Assembly: GCA_902500805.1 (NCBI GenBank)
Contig: CABVSA010000006.1
Coordinates: 1 to 64,000, forward strand
DNA: 64,000 nucleotides
Direction of reading: 5' to 3'
Origin: an uncultured Nitrospira sp.
GTDB taxonomy: Bacteria > Nitrospirota > Nitrospiria > Nitrospirales > Nitrospiraceae
Part shown: positions 17,697 to 25,554 of the stretch, in pieces
Layout: each line of letters opens with the position of its first letter
Numbering within the stretch: the first letter of the stretch is position 1
Notes under the pieces: model-generated
The model's database searches: none
The model's input: the letters and a program-made list of their open reading frames with translations, nothing else
Told to the model about the DNA's origin: nothing
Position numbers and translations under genes: made by a program

Positions 17697-18153
17697 TTAC
17701 GAACTCGTCGCTCCTTTAAAAAGTACGGACGACTGGAGCCCAAGCGTGCCGCATTAGGGCACGGGTTTCTAGCATAGCAACTGGTCTTTGTCAATGAAAA
17801 GACAGGCCTTCCGAGAGGGACATGGACGGCCAGGGCCGTCGTTCGTTAGGATCTAAAATACACGCATAGAAGATAACGTGAGCAAGGACACGAAAGCCTA
17901 TCGGTCTTGTTCACCCTTCCGTCCGCACTCGACGGTGGAGGCTTGGACTCTTCAGGGATCAAGAGAACGATCCTTGGCAGCTGTGTTATCTCCCTCGACT
18001 CAGGCAGGTTCTACTTTTTGGTGCACCACACGGATGGGGATGGTGCGAAGAAAATGCGATGACGAAATCTATTTTGTCCGAATAACGAAGAAAACTGAGC
18101 CCCATCGATCAAGGGCTCCGTCGGTCACGCGCGGCTTCGCCTTTCACGGTTCG
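17697..18153. other. intergenic stretch upstream of the respiratory block
   Basis: About 450 bases with no supported gene; it should contain the promoter for the respiratory block (minus strand). A short inverted repeat GACGGC/GCCGTC lies near 17824-17839, with no T-run. Open frames on the plus strand here have no family resemblance. Confidence 0.5.
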
Positions 18154-18546
18154 CTAGAGGTAGCCCCGCGTGCGTGCATCCGCTTCCATCCTTGCGGCTT
18201 CTGCTTGCCGCTCGGATTCCTTTTTGGATACCCACGTCTCCCATGATTTTCCGTTTGCCGTATCCTCTCCGGTGAACGCGATCATGGCAATCTCGACATA
18301 GGGAATCCGTCGGGAGTCTGGCTGGTCGGCTGGAAATAGCTCAAGATAGGAATCACTATCCAAGCTGTGGCGGTTGTAGATATAACCAGCGACAGATTCG
18401 CCTGAGCGCAGCATGACCGTGACGTCCCCACGATAGTCGAAGGCAAGTTCGACAGCTTCTGCTGCTTCAGTAACAGAGTGCGGGGTGAATACGCGGCCCT
18501 CAAGGGAACCGTTACTCACAGCAATATGATCCTTGGTATCGGTCAT
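18154..18546 (-). CDS. conserved small protein of unknown function
   Basis: A 130-residue soluble protein with no signal peptide or membrane segment. The core (about 30-90) is beta-rich, with FDYRGDVTVMLRSGESVAGY, NRHSLDSDSYLELF and RRIPYVEIAMIAFTGEDTA, a pattern that recalls small beta-barrel or Sm-like folds. A charged helical tail ends the protein. It lies about 100 bases downstream of hpnH in the same direction and could share its transcript. No family identified. Confidence 0.6.
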   Translation of the reverse strand: MTDTKDHIAVSNGSLEGRVFTPHSVTEAAEAVELAFDYRGDVTVMLRSGESVAGYIYNRHSLDSDSYLELFPADQPDSRRIPYVEIAMIAFTGEDTANGKSWETWVSKKESERQAEAARMEADARTRGYL

Positions 18547-18649
18547 GGCTAAGAATAGTCACTGGCCATTGGTGGATGGTCATTCATATATTGTCTTGAA
18601 AACCTGCGCTGTTTGACGTGACCATTGACGATTGACCGATGACCGGCAT

Positions 18650-19666
18650 CTATCGCGAAGTAGGCGACAACGTCAATTTTGCCGTCCGCACAAATCCAGA
18701 AGCCGTACTAAAGGTATCTTCAACTGCTGACGCCTCATAGCCGCAATGGACCATACAATCAGCGCACTTTTCGTTTCGGCCGGTCCCATACTTCTCCCAC
18801 TCCGTCAACTCCATCAACTCCTGAAAAGTTTTGGTATACCCTTCCTGGAGTAAATAGCAGGGTTTCTGCCATCCAAAGACGTTGTAGGTTGGATTCCCCC
18901 AGGGTGTGCATTGATATTCGCGGCGCCCCATCAAGAAGTCCAAGAACAGAGGAGATTGATTAAAGTGCCATCCCGGTTTGGGACGGGCCAGAATTTTAGA
19001 AAACAGCTCCTGGGTTCGTGACCGCTTCAAGAAATGCTGCTGATCCGGAGCCTTTTGATAACTATACCCTGGTGATATCGTCATTCCCTCGACACCAAGG
19101 GCCATCATGTCATCGAAAAACGTTCTGACTCGTTCTGGGTTGGCATCATCAAACAACGTCGTATTGGTCGTGACTCGGTGCCCACGTTTGACTGCCGCCT
19201 TGATCGCCTTCACGGCTACGTCATAGACCCCATCACGACAGACGGCCAAATCGTGCTCGTCCTTGAGTCCATCCATATGGATGCTAAAGGTCAAATATTT
19301 AGAAGGCGTAAACTCATCAAGCTTTCGTTCCAAGAGGATGGCATTCGTACAGAGATAAATGTACTTCCTCCGCTCTACCAAGCCTTGGACGATTTTCGTG
19401 ATTTCAGGATGAATGAGCGGCTCCCCTCCTGGAATACTCACCATCGGAGCTCCACATTCTTCTGCGGCAGCCCAACACTGCTCAGGAGTCAACCGTTTAT
19501 CAAGAACATGATCGGGATACTGAATCTTCCCGCATCCCGCACAGGCAAGATTGCAGCGAAAGAGTGGTTCCAGCATAAGAACTAAGGGATATCGCTTCAC
19601 TCCCTTGAACTTCTGGGAGAGGACATACGTCGCCACAGTACACATCTGGGAAATCGGAACAGCCAT
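18650..19666 (-). CDS. hpnH: hopanoid C35 side-chain radical SAM enzyme HpnH
   Basis: A 338-residue radical SAM protein. The cluster motif CNLACAGC lies near residue 38, followed by GGEPLIHPEI, and a C-terminal cysteine set (CADCMVHCGYE) is typical of the HpnH family. HpnH adds 5'-deoxyadenosine to diploptene to form adenosylhopane, the first step of extended hopanoid synthesis. The ATG is preceded by AAGGAG at good spacing. Squalene-hopene cyclase and HpnG lie about 24 kb away in the same window, completing the early pathway. An inverted repeat at 19717-19741 lies just upstream and may be an operator. Confidence 0.93.
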   Translation of the reverse strand: MAVPISQMCTVATYVLSQKFKGVKRYPLVLMLEPLFRCNLACAGCGKIQYPDHVLDKRLTPEQCWAAAEECGAPMVSIPGGEPLIHPEITKIVQGLVERRKYIYLCTNAILLERKLDEFTPSKYLTFSIHMDGLKDEHDLAVCRDGVYDVAVKAIKAAVKRGHRVTTNTTLFDDANPERVRTFFDDMMALGVEGMTISPGYSYQKAPDQQHFLKRSRTQELFSKILARPKPGWHFNQSPLFLDFLMGRREYQCTPWGNPTYNVFGWQKPCYLLQEGYTKTFQELMELTEWEKYGTGRNEKCADCMVHCGYEASAVEDTFSTASGFVRTAKLTLSPTSR

Positions 19667-19716
19667 TCCGCTCTCCTTTACCTAACTGATTGTATTTTAA
19701 AACGCCCTATATATCT

Positions 19717-19741
19717 GTACAGCTACATCGTATAGCTGTAC
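19717..19741. promoter_or_regulatory. inverted repeat in the hpnH upstream region
   Basis: Perfect 9-bp arms, GTACAGCTA at 19717-19725 and TAGCTGTAC at 19733-19741, with a 7-base centre. It lies 50-75 bases upstream of the hpnH start, where a repressor or activator dimer would bind. A TATA-rich stretch (CCTATATATC) adjoins it. Function inferred from position only. Confidence 0.4.
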
Positions 19742-20102
19742 TTGGAGGCACAAGAATGTTCGGGATTGTAGCATCTCACCTAAGCCCCGTCAATTTCCTG
19801 AAGCTCCTCATGCGACTCGCCTACGCTAAGACAAGTCCGAATGGATACCGTGTATGTGCGTAGAGCGCCGCGATTGAGAATACACTCTACACCCGCTACA
19901 ACCTCCCTGTTCAAATCCGTCGCTGGGAAACACATTTCTAACCGGTGGTTCTCCCCCCTCAGGGCTGATTTCAAGAATCTGTCCCGCCAACACGACGATG
20001 GAAACACCTCATCTCCACCGCTGTTCAACTACATAGGATGGATGCAACGAATCCCAAATCCAACCAGCCAATTGCCTATTCGCCACGACCGATAAGCTCA
20101 GA

Positions 20103-20132
20103 CCCATGCACAGACTGAACGCTGTGCATGGG
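20103..20132. promoter_or_regulatory. inverted repeat upstream of the peptide cassette
   Basis: Perfect 11-bp arms, CCCATGCACAG and CTGTGCATGGG, around an 8-base loop. No T-run follows, so it is either a non-classical terminator or a protein-binding site. It lies about 350 bases before the first cassette gene. Confidence 0.4.
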
Positions 20133-20480
20133 CGACCATGACCGTGAATCTCCGGACTCCATCCATTCAGAACACATCAAAAACAGAACGCTGTCTGCAG
20201 ATGAATCTAATTCGATTCACAACGTTATCTGTTCGGATACATATCTATTCGAGACATCAAATCACTTCCATTCTGTTCGCTCACGATGCAGAACTGAATC
20301 GTTCAATCTTTCCAATGTTTATATCAGTATTAATCCAATCGACAGCTGCTGGCACGCAACGTGATAGACGGAGAGGCAGATGCGATTGTGAGAAAGATAT
20401 CAAACAAAAAACATGGGGCTCGGCGAGGAGCCATTACCGTGTTGCACATAGATGCCGCATAAAGAGCGAGGTAACCCACG

Positions 20481-22385
20481 ATGAATCGATCAACGCACGA
20501 TCAAATGAGTCTTGTAGAAGAGTCCACACCGCCTGCAGTTGACGGGTGCCCCGCGAGTGGGATGCCGTTAACGGAAGACACGACGCTTCTTTTTCTTCAG
20601 CACCGACGCCTGTTCGTCGAGTATTCGACGGCCGCGTCCGGCGAGCGGGAACTCCATCTGTACTATGGCGACAAGGAAATATCTTTCGATGATCCGGAAC
20701 TCTTTGCCTTCGGCGAGGGGCTCGCCAAACATGAGCAATTTCAGGCCAGGGAGGCGATAGCTTGGGGAACCGGATATGAGTGGACGCGTGTGCAACCGCT
20801 ACTGGAGCAATTGATTGAGGAGGGATTTCTTATCCCGGCAGATTCCAGTGCATCACGCACAGACTCCCGTCCACGCGGCACCTGCCCGTCACCTCTTTCT
20901 CCAGCAAAGAACCAGGCCGCGCGCAGCTGGTTCGACAGCGAGGCGATTTTTCGTGAGCTGACCGGTCATTCACTCGAAGTCGGGTACTTGGAGGCGGTGA
21001 TTCCAGTCTCTCACGTGGCACACATGGCCCTGGATACCGAGGGACGGCAAATGGGAGAAGCGAACGTGTTTCCGCCGCAGTTGCGCGTGGAGATCCCGAC
21101 GGAGTGGCGTACCTGTCCTCATGCCGGCACCCGGTATTTAGATGAGAAGCCGATGAACGCCACGGCGCTCAAGAGTATGCGCCACCATTGGCCACAGATC
21201 ATCGCGGTGCTCCTCCATGTGCGCGAGGCATTTCTCCACCGTTTTCCAAAAGTCCGGCAGGGCTGGACCGTGGGGGACTTACTACGGCTGGCGACGGTCG
21301 TTATGGCGATTCCCGGATACCTCGTCATGCGCACAAGAGATCGTGTCGGGAACGGCCAGGTACACCCCGTCCTTTCGGGTATGGTCCGCGTCACTGATGG
21401 CATCAGGATGACCACGTCGGAGATGCTGTATACCTCAGAAAGTTACGAACCCAACCGCGCGCCTGATGCGCCGCTTACCGGAGCCGACATCTACACCTAC
21501 GCCGAGCGCAACTATCTGCTCCATTCAATGCATGGAGTATGTGCAGGTCCTCAAGCCATGATTAATGAATTCTTGAGCGTGCTGGTCGATGGGCACTCGC
21601 CCAAGAGTGGTGCGGCCGTCGTCCTGGAGCCGGCACTCCAGAGCGTGTTCAACGAACTGGATGAGGCGTTTGATTATGGCCTCTACGGCCTCCAATCCTA
21701 CGCCATCGTGTACTCGCTCTGGCCCGCGATGCGCCGCAGTTATGAACGGCTCATCACGCTCGTTACTGCCTGGCCGGACGAGCGATCCGACGTACTGAAC
21801 GCATTCACGGAACGCCTACTGGAAAGCGCGCAGTACCTGGAATCCCTCACCCGTATGACCGTGTCTCAGTACAGCGCTACGCTCGGTCGAGTATATGCAG
21901 ACATGTATGAGCACGCAACGAGCGGACTCGGCTGTCACTCCCCGGGATCCACCTATACCGAATGCATGACCCCTACGTGTGCTCCACAGCATACGGATGC
22001 GGCCAGGCAACTCCGGGCCTTATTGAGCCAACGCACCAGCGACCACGCGAATGCTGACACCGGGGCCTTGGACGGCCTTGTGGCCTGCGTTATGGACTAT
22101 TGCCGGCAAGAACAGGCAGTCGTTCAAGCGGTCAATGAGAGCCAACAGAGCATCAATCGACTGCTGGAGCGCTCGACACCCAAGCAACCACTGACGGCGG
22201 CAGATCTGCATCTCTTTCAGAAACTGCGCGGAGGCAGTCAGCGTCAGCCCTATTTACCAGATGACATCGAGGACATGCTGGGGATCCACATCTCAGTTAC
22301 TCAGAACGAGATCCTGATTCTTGATCGATCGACAGGCGAGCCGACTGCTGGACAGTCGGGACAACTACCCGGGAGCCGGCAATAG
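20481..22385 (+). CDS. large protein of unknown family, first gene of the peptide cassette
   Basis: A 634-residue soluble protein without signal peptide or membrane helix. Residues about 30-115 look like a winged-helix domain: a beta-rich start (RRLFVEYST, ELHLYYGDKEISF) and a closing helix (VQPLLEQLIEEGFLIPAD) that matches the VxxFLxxLxxxGLL pattern of PqqD/RRE peptide-binding domains. The remainder is mostly helical; it has His/Glu-rich segments and cysteines near residues 490-505 (CHSPGSTYTECMTPTC), but no motif I recognise. Its stop lies 55 bases before the first small peptide gene. I infer a precursor-binding or modifying role; that is a guess from position and the RRE-like fold. The start follows GAGGT. 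Confidence 0.75.
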   Translation: MNRSTHDQMSLVEESTPPAVDGCPASGMPLTEDTTLLFLQHRRLFVEYSTAASGERELHLYYGDKEISFDDPELFAFGEGLAKHEQFQAREAIAWGTGYEWTRVQPLLEQLIEEGFLIPADSSASRTDSRPRGTCPSPLSPAKNQAARSWFDSEAIFRELTGHSLEVGYLEAVIPVSHVAHMALDTEGRQMGEANVFPPQLRVEIPTEWRTCPHAGTRYLDEKPMNATALKSMRHHWPQIIAVLLHVREAFLHRFPKVRQGWTVGDLLRLATVVMAIPGYLVMRTRDRVGNGQVHPVLSGMVRVTDGIRMTTSEMLYTSESYEPNRAPDAPLTGADIYTYAERNYLLHSMHGVCAGPQAMINEFLSVLVDGHSPKSGAAVVLEPALQSVFNELDEAFDYGLYGLQSYAIVYSLWPAMRRSYERLITLVTAWPDERSDVLNAFTERLLESAQYLESLTRMTVSQYSATLGRVYADMYEHATSGLGCHSPGSTYTECMTPTCAPQHTDAARQLRALLSQRTSDHANADTGALDGLVACVMDYCRQEQAVVQAVNESQQSINRLLERSTPKQPLTAADLHLFQKLRGGSQRQPYLPDDIEDMLGIHISVTQNEILILDRSTGEPTAGQSGQLPGSRQ

Positions 22386-22389
22386 GGCC

Positions 22390-22468
22390 GGCAGATCTAC
22401 GTGCGATGGGCACGGAACGAGCGAGCAAAGGAGTACACCATGAAGGTGAAATCCAATGTGCGTGCAGG
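22390..22468 (+). repeat. 79-bp direct repeat, copy 1
   Basis: Matches 22863-22941 at 74 of 79 positions. The unit spans the leader region, the ribosome binding site AAAGGAG and the first nine to ten codons of the small peptide gene; sequence identity stops inside the peptide gene. This points to duplication of a precursor gene with its translation signal. Confidence 0.95.
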
Positions 22469-22562
22469 GCTGGTAGCGACGGCGGTGCGAGGCACCTGCC
22501 GTAGTCTGACCACGCCCGTGCTGCCAAAGTTCGGCTGCCGAGTTCTCTATGCCGCCTACTAA
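22440..22562 (+). CDS. putative modified-peptide precursor 1 (40 residues)
   Basis: A very short gene with an excellent ribosome binding site (AAAGGAG, 6 bases before ATG). It starts MKVKSNVRAG, the same as the second small gene apart from S/T at position 5. The C-terminal half contains two Cys-Arg units, RGTCRSLTTP and GCRVLYAAY, and ends in tyrosine. It lies between a possible RRE protein and genes for a C39-peptidase exporter, so it is most simply read as a RiPP precursor with a short leader and a Cys/Arg/Tyr core. No known precursor family recognised. A 14-bp hairpin follows the stop. Confidence 0.7.
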   Translation: MKVKSNVRAGLVATAVRGTCRSLTTPVLPKFGCRVLYAAY

Positions 22563-22575
22563 GAGGTAGGAGTGG

Positions 22576-22608
22576 AGTAGAGGGGAGGATGCTGTCCTCC
22601 CCTCTACT
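22576..22608 (+). terminator. hairpin after peptide gene 1
   Basis: Perfect 14-bp stem (22576-22589 with 22595-22608) with loop TGCTG, starting 14 bases after the stop of peptide gene 1. The core GGGGAGG/CCTCCCC recurs after peptide gene 2. No T-run follows, so it may act as an attenuator or mRNA stabiliser, letting the precursor be made in excess of downstream genes. Confidence 0.7.
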
Positions 22609-22701
22609 AACCGCCTCACGGCTTGCGGTATCGCACAGGTGAGAAATATCGATCCTGTGTTGTTCCGAACGCAGCACCTACGACTCAGAAAAAAGAGCCG
22701 A

Positions 22702-22977
22702 ATGAACACGATCCTTTTGGGCCATGACTGGGCAACGGTCTGCGTCGACGAGTGTAGGGCACGCGCGGCCCTTGCCATCCAGGACGCCCTGCAACCAGCT
22801 CTACGAAGCGTGAGCGCCCCGACCGGAGATCAATGGGATCCCCTCCTCGCCAGTATGACGCTGGCAGATCTACGTGCGATGGGCACGGAACAAGCGAGCA
22901 AAGGAGCACATCATGAAGGTGAAAACCAATGTGCGCGCAGGAGCGAGAGGCGGCTGTCGTTCCATCGTGTTGGCTAA
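22702..22977 (+). CDS. possible small protein overlapping peptide gene 2
   Basis: A 91-residue frame beginning MNTILLGHDW, with an amphipathic helical part (ECRARAALAIQDALQPALRS) and a weak AAAGAG ribosome binding site. Its last ~22 codons overlap peptide gene 2 in another frame. The 79-bp repeat also carries part of this frame (ADLRAMGTE) upstream of peptide gene 1, where it has no full-length counterpart. It may be a real leader-like or immunity protein, or only an open frame. No family recognised. Confidence 0.35.
   Translation: MNTILLGHDWATVCVDECRARAALAIQDALQPALRSVSAPTGDQWDPLLASMTLADLRAMGTEQASKGAHHEGENQCARRSERRLSFHRVG
22863..22941 (+). repeat. 79-bp direct repeat, copy 2
   Basis: Second copy of the unit at 22390-22468, with five substitutions and no gaps. 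It places ribosome binding site and start codon of peptide gene 2 exactly as in copy 1. Two of the five changes fall in the coding part: one gives S to T, the other is silent. Confidence 0.95.
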
Positions 22978-22984
22978 CTACTAA
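22913..22984 (+). CDS. putative modified-peptide precursor 2 (23 residues)
   Basis: Twenty-three codons with ribosome binding site AAAGGAG. It begins MKVKTNVRAG like peptide 1, then ARGG directly before CRSIVLANY. A Gly-Gly just ahead of a Cys is the kind of site cut by C39 peptidases, and such a peptidase domain is encoded 4 kb downstream. The end shares Cys-Arg, a hydrophobic run and terminal Ala-x-Tyr with peptide 1. I read it as a second precursor whose core could be as short as nine residues. A hairpin follows 10 bases after the stop. Confidence 0.68.
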   Translation: MKVKTNVRAGARGGCRSIVLANY

Positions 22985-22994
22985 GCCTGTGAGT

Positions 22995-23019
22995 GAGGGG
23001 AGGCCGATAGCCTCCCCTC
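22995..23019 (+). terminator. hairpin after peptide gene 2
   Basis: Perfect 10-bp stem GAGGGGAGGC/GCCTCCCCTC with loop CGATA. The stem core is the same as in the hairpin after peptide gene 1, although the surrounding sequence differs. No T-run follows. Confidence 0.7.
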
Positions 23020-23155
23020 CTCGACAATCAAGGTACACGCGTCAGAAGTGACGGTACTGCAAGCCCGGCTGATGCACTCATCGGACTGGCGACCACAATC
23101 ACTAGGTAAGGGCGCAAATTCTCCGCTCCAGCAAGAGAGCCTTAAAGGAGGGCAT

Positions 23156-25504
23156 ATGAAAGGGACAAAGCGTGCACAGCCGGCAACTGTTCGACTGAAT
23201 TTAGGGCTGCTATCGGGGGCCCTCGCGTTAGTGTTTGGAGCAGCCATTCTGCCCACCAACTTTCTTTTCGCTCAATCGAATATCGAGGTCCGCGAGCAGG
23301 AAGACGACGGCCAGACTATAGAAGCAGAAACACAACGCCATGGAGGGCACCGACAGTCCCGCCATCAGCATGCTGGCCACATCCTGCATCCTGGCGATGC
23401 GCGTGCCCTGGGCTTGGAGTCTTTACGGCGCGCTATTCAAACCGATGGCGGCGTCCCCTTACCCTCAAACCTTGACGAATATGTCGCCGATCGACGAGCA
23501 GCCATTCAACTGGGCAAGGCGCTGTTCTGGGACATGCAGCTTGGCAGCGACGGGGTGCAGGCCTGTGCCAGTTGTCACTTCCATGCAGGGGCCGATGATC
23601 GCTCGAAAAATACTCTCAATCCTCGTGAAGGCATACTGGACGAACAACAAGGGCCGATCAAGGGATACTTCTTCGCTGGAGCCAATCCCGATCGACACTT
23701 CGAAACCACGCAGCCGAATGGGACACTCACGCGCGCAGACTTTCCACTCATCAAAAATATCCAAGATGTGAATCGAACCGCCGATGGAAATGTGGTGCCC
23801 AGCTATGGAAACAGCAACGACATTGTCGGGTCTATGGGTACATTCTTCACCCAGTTTGACGGTACCCAGCCCGGCAAGCGTCTCGATTTGGGAACACCCC
23901 AACCGGACCCGACGTTCAATCTTGGCGGTCACACGAACGTGCGACAAGTGGGGCACTTCAACGCACCGACGGTGATTAACGCAGTCTTCAATTTCACCAA
24001 CAACTGGAACGGCACGGCCAGTCCCCATTTCAATGGGCGGGATGTGTTCGGCGACGGGAACCCCGCCGCCATGATCTTTATCAATCAACCAGGCATGGGA
24101 TTAGTTCTCGAGCACATTTCGTTGGCCAATGCCAGCTTAGCGTCACAGGCCATGAACCCACCGAACAATCCACGAGAGATGGCCTTCGGAGACCCATCGA
24201 CCGGCAATGCCCGACGGTTTTCTCAGATTGGGATCAAGCTGCTTCGTCCGTCGCCAGAAGCAGGAACACCCTTGACTCCCTTGGGTCTCCAACAGGTCCA
24301 TCCGCAGGACTCGGTGCTCGGCCCACTGGCGCAGGGGCGATTGCGAGGATTGGCAACGACCTATGAAGCCATGATCAAGAAGGCCTTCGTTGCGAAGTAC
24401 TGGAACTCAACGGTTTCATTGCCTACACCGATCGGCGATCTGACCCATCTGGAGGCCAACTTTGGTTTCTTCTTTGGTCTTGCTGTGGGGTTGTACGAGA
24501 CCACGCTGGTCGCTGACGAAACACCATTCGACCGCTGGATGGAAACCGGATCTTTCCAGGAAGGCTTCGGCAAGTCGGAACTTGCCGGATTGAATCTCTT
24601 CGTTGGAGAGGGGCGCTGCATCCAGTGTCACGCCGGTCCTGAGTTGACAACGGCCTCCGTACGCAATGCCAAAGGGGGCGAGGAGGTCATTGGCGCCAAG
24701 GCCATGAAAAGGGGCGTCGCCTTATATGATAAGGGGTTTTTTAATATTGGAGTCACGCCGACCACCGACGAACTCGGCCGAGGGGACCTGGGTGTGCCGC
24801 CCGATGCTCCCGTCGCCTTTTCCCGACAGGCCCTGTTTACACGACTCGCAGATCGGCTCCCCGGAGTAAGTCCCATTCCCTTTCCTATTCTGGGGAACGA
24901 TCGCATTCCTGCCCGGGATGAAGATTTTGGGCTACCCGTCTGCCGCGATAAGAACGGCAATGGATTTTGCGATCCTGATGAACCTCTCCGACGTCGGTTT
25001 CACCGCGTCGCCGTGGATGGAGCCTTCAAGACTCCTGGATTGCGCAATGTCGAGCTGACAGGCCCCTACTTCCATAACGGCGGTATGGCCACCTTGCGGC
25101 AAGTCGTAGAATTCTATGACCGCGGAGGGAACTTCTGCAGCTTCAATTTCGATGATATCGATCCCGCCATCGCTCCAATCGGACTACGAGAACGCGAAGA
25201 AGCCCAGCTTGTTGACTTTCTGATATCCCTTACCGACCGACGCGTGAAGTATGAGCAGGCTCCATTTGATCATCCTGAAATTCGACTCCCGCAGGATGGT
25301 CGAGACACGGATGGAACCCGTGTGCTTCCTGCGGTCGGCGCGCAAGGAGCCCCGACTCCATTGACGACGTTTTTACAGCTAGACCCTCACGACGCCGTCT
25401 TTACACCACAAGGGCAGTGCTATGCCACTGATCTCGCAAAGAGACCGACTGCACAGAATGGATCTTCTCTGCGCCCAGGCCATTATCCACGTTCTAAAGA
25501 ATAG
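23156..25504 (+). CDS. large MauG / cytochrome c peroxidase-family dihaem protein
   Basis: A 782-residue exported protein: a signal peptide (residues 1 to about 40, ending LFAQS) after the ribosome binding site AAAGGAGG. Two haem c motifs, CASCH near residue 137 and CIQCH near residue 488, and the late signature FKTPGLRNVELTGPYFHNGG place it in the MauG/bacterial cytochrome c peroxidase superfamily. It is about twice the usual length, with a long insertion between the two haem domains and a C-terminal extension. Relatives oxidise peroxide or modify tryptophan in partner proteins (MauG, MbnH). Because it lies between precursor and export genes, it may oxidise the exported peptide; a simple peroxidase role is the alternative. 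Confidence 0.85.
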   Translation: MKGTKRAQPATVRLNLGLLSGALALVFGAAILPTNFLFAQSNIEVREQEDDGQTIEAETQRHGGHRQSRHQHAGHILHPGDARALGLESLRRAIQTDGGVPLPSNLDEYVADRRAAIQLGKALFWDMQLGSDGVQACASCHFHAGADDRSKNTLNPREGILDEQQGPIKGYFFAGANPDRHFETTQPNGTLTRADFPLIKNIQDVNRTADGNVVPSYGNSNDIVGSMGTFFTQFDGTQPGKRLDLGTPQPDPTFNLGGHTNVRQVGHFNAPTVINAVFNFTNNWNGTASPHFNGRDVFGDGNPAAMIFINQPGMGLVLEHISLANASLASQAMNPPNNPREMAFGDPSTGNARRFSQIGIKLLRPSPEAGTPLTPLGLQQVHPQDSVLGPLAQGRLRGLATTYEAMIKKAFVAKYWNSTVSLPTPIGDLTHLEANFGFFFGLAVGLYETTLVADETPFDRWMETGSFQEGFGKSELAGLNLFVGEGRCIQCHAGPELTTASVRNAKGGEEVIGAKAMKRGVALYDKGFFNIGVTPTTDELGRGDLGVPPDAPVAFSRQALFTRLADRLPGVSPIPFPILGNDRIPARDEDFGLPVCRDKNGNGFCDPDEPLRRRFHRVAVDGAFKTPGLRNVELTGPYFHNGGMATLRQVVEFYDRGGNFCSFNFDDIDPAIAPIGLREREEAQLVDFLISLTDRRVKYEQAPFDHPEIRLPQDGRDTDGTRVLPAVGAQGAPTPLTTFLQLDPHDAVFTPQGQCYATDLAKRPTAQNGSSLRPGHYPRSKE

Positions 25505-25554
25505 TGCCGGTGTGACACGGCAGCACTCCATCTTCGACAGAGAGTACGACTATC

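Larger units (their letters stand above)
19667..20480. other. intergenic stretch between hpnH and the peptide cassette
   Basis: About 800 bases separating divergent genes, with the hpnH promoter side to the left and the peptide-cassette promoter side to the right. Inverted repeats occur at 19717-19741 and 20103-20132. The part from about 20170 to 20400 is clearly richer in A/T than its surroundings. No convincing gene seen. Confidence 0.5.

Noticed and set aside
20138-20542. Plus-strand frame ahead of the peptide cassette
   Set aside because: No ribosome binding site, overlaps the start of the 634-residue gene, and no protein-like pattern.
22390-22941. Two 79-bp repeats as a possible CRISPR or mobile-element end
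   Set aside because: Only two copies with about 400 bases between them, and the unit coincides with gene starts; no transposase or cas gene nearby.
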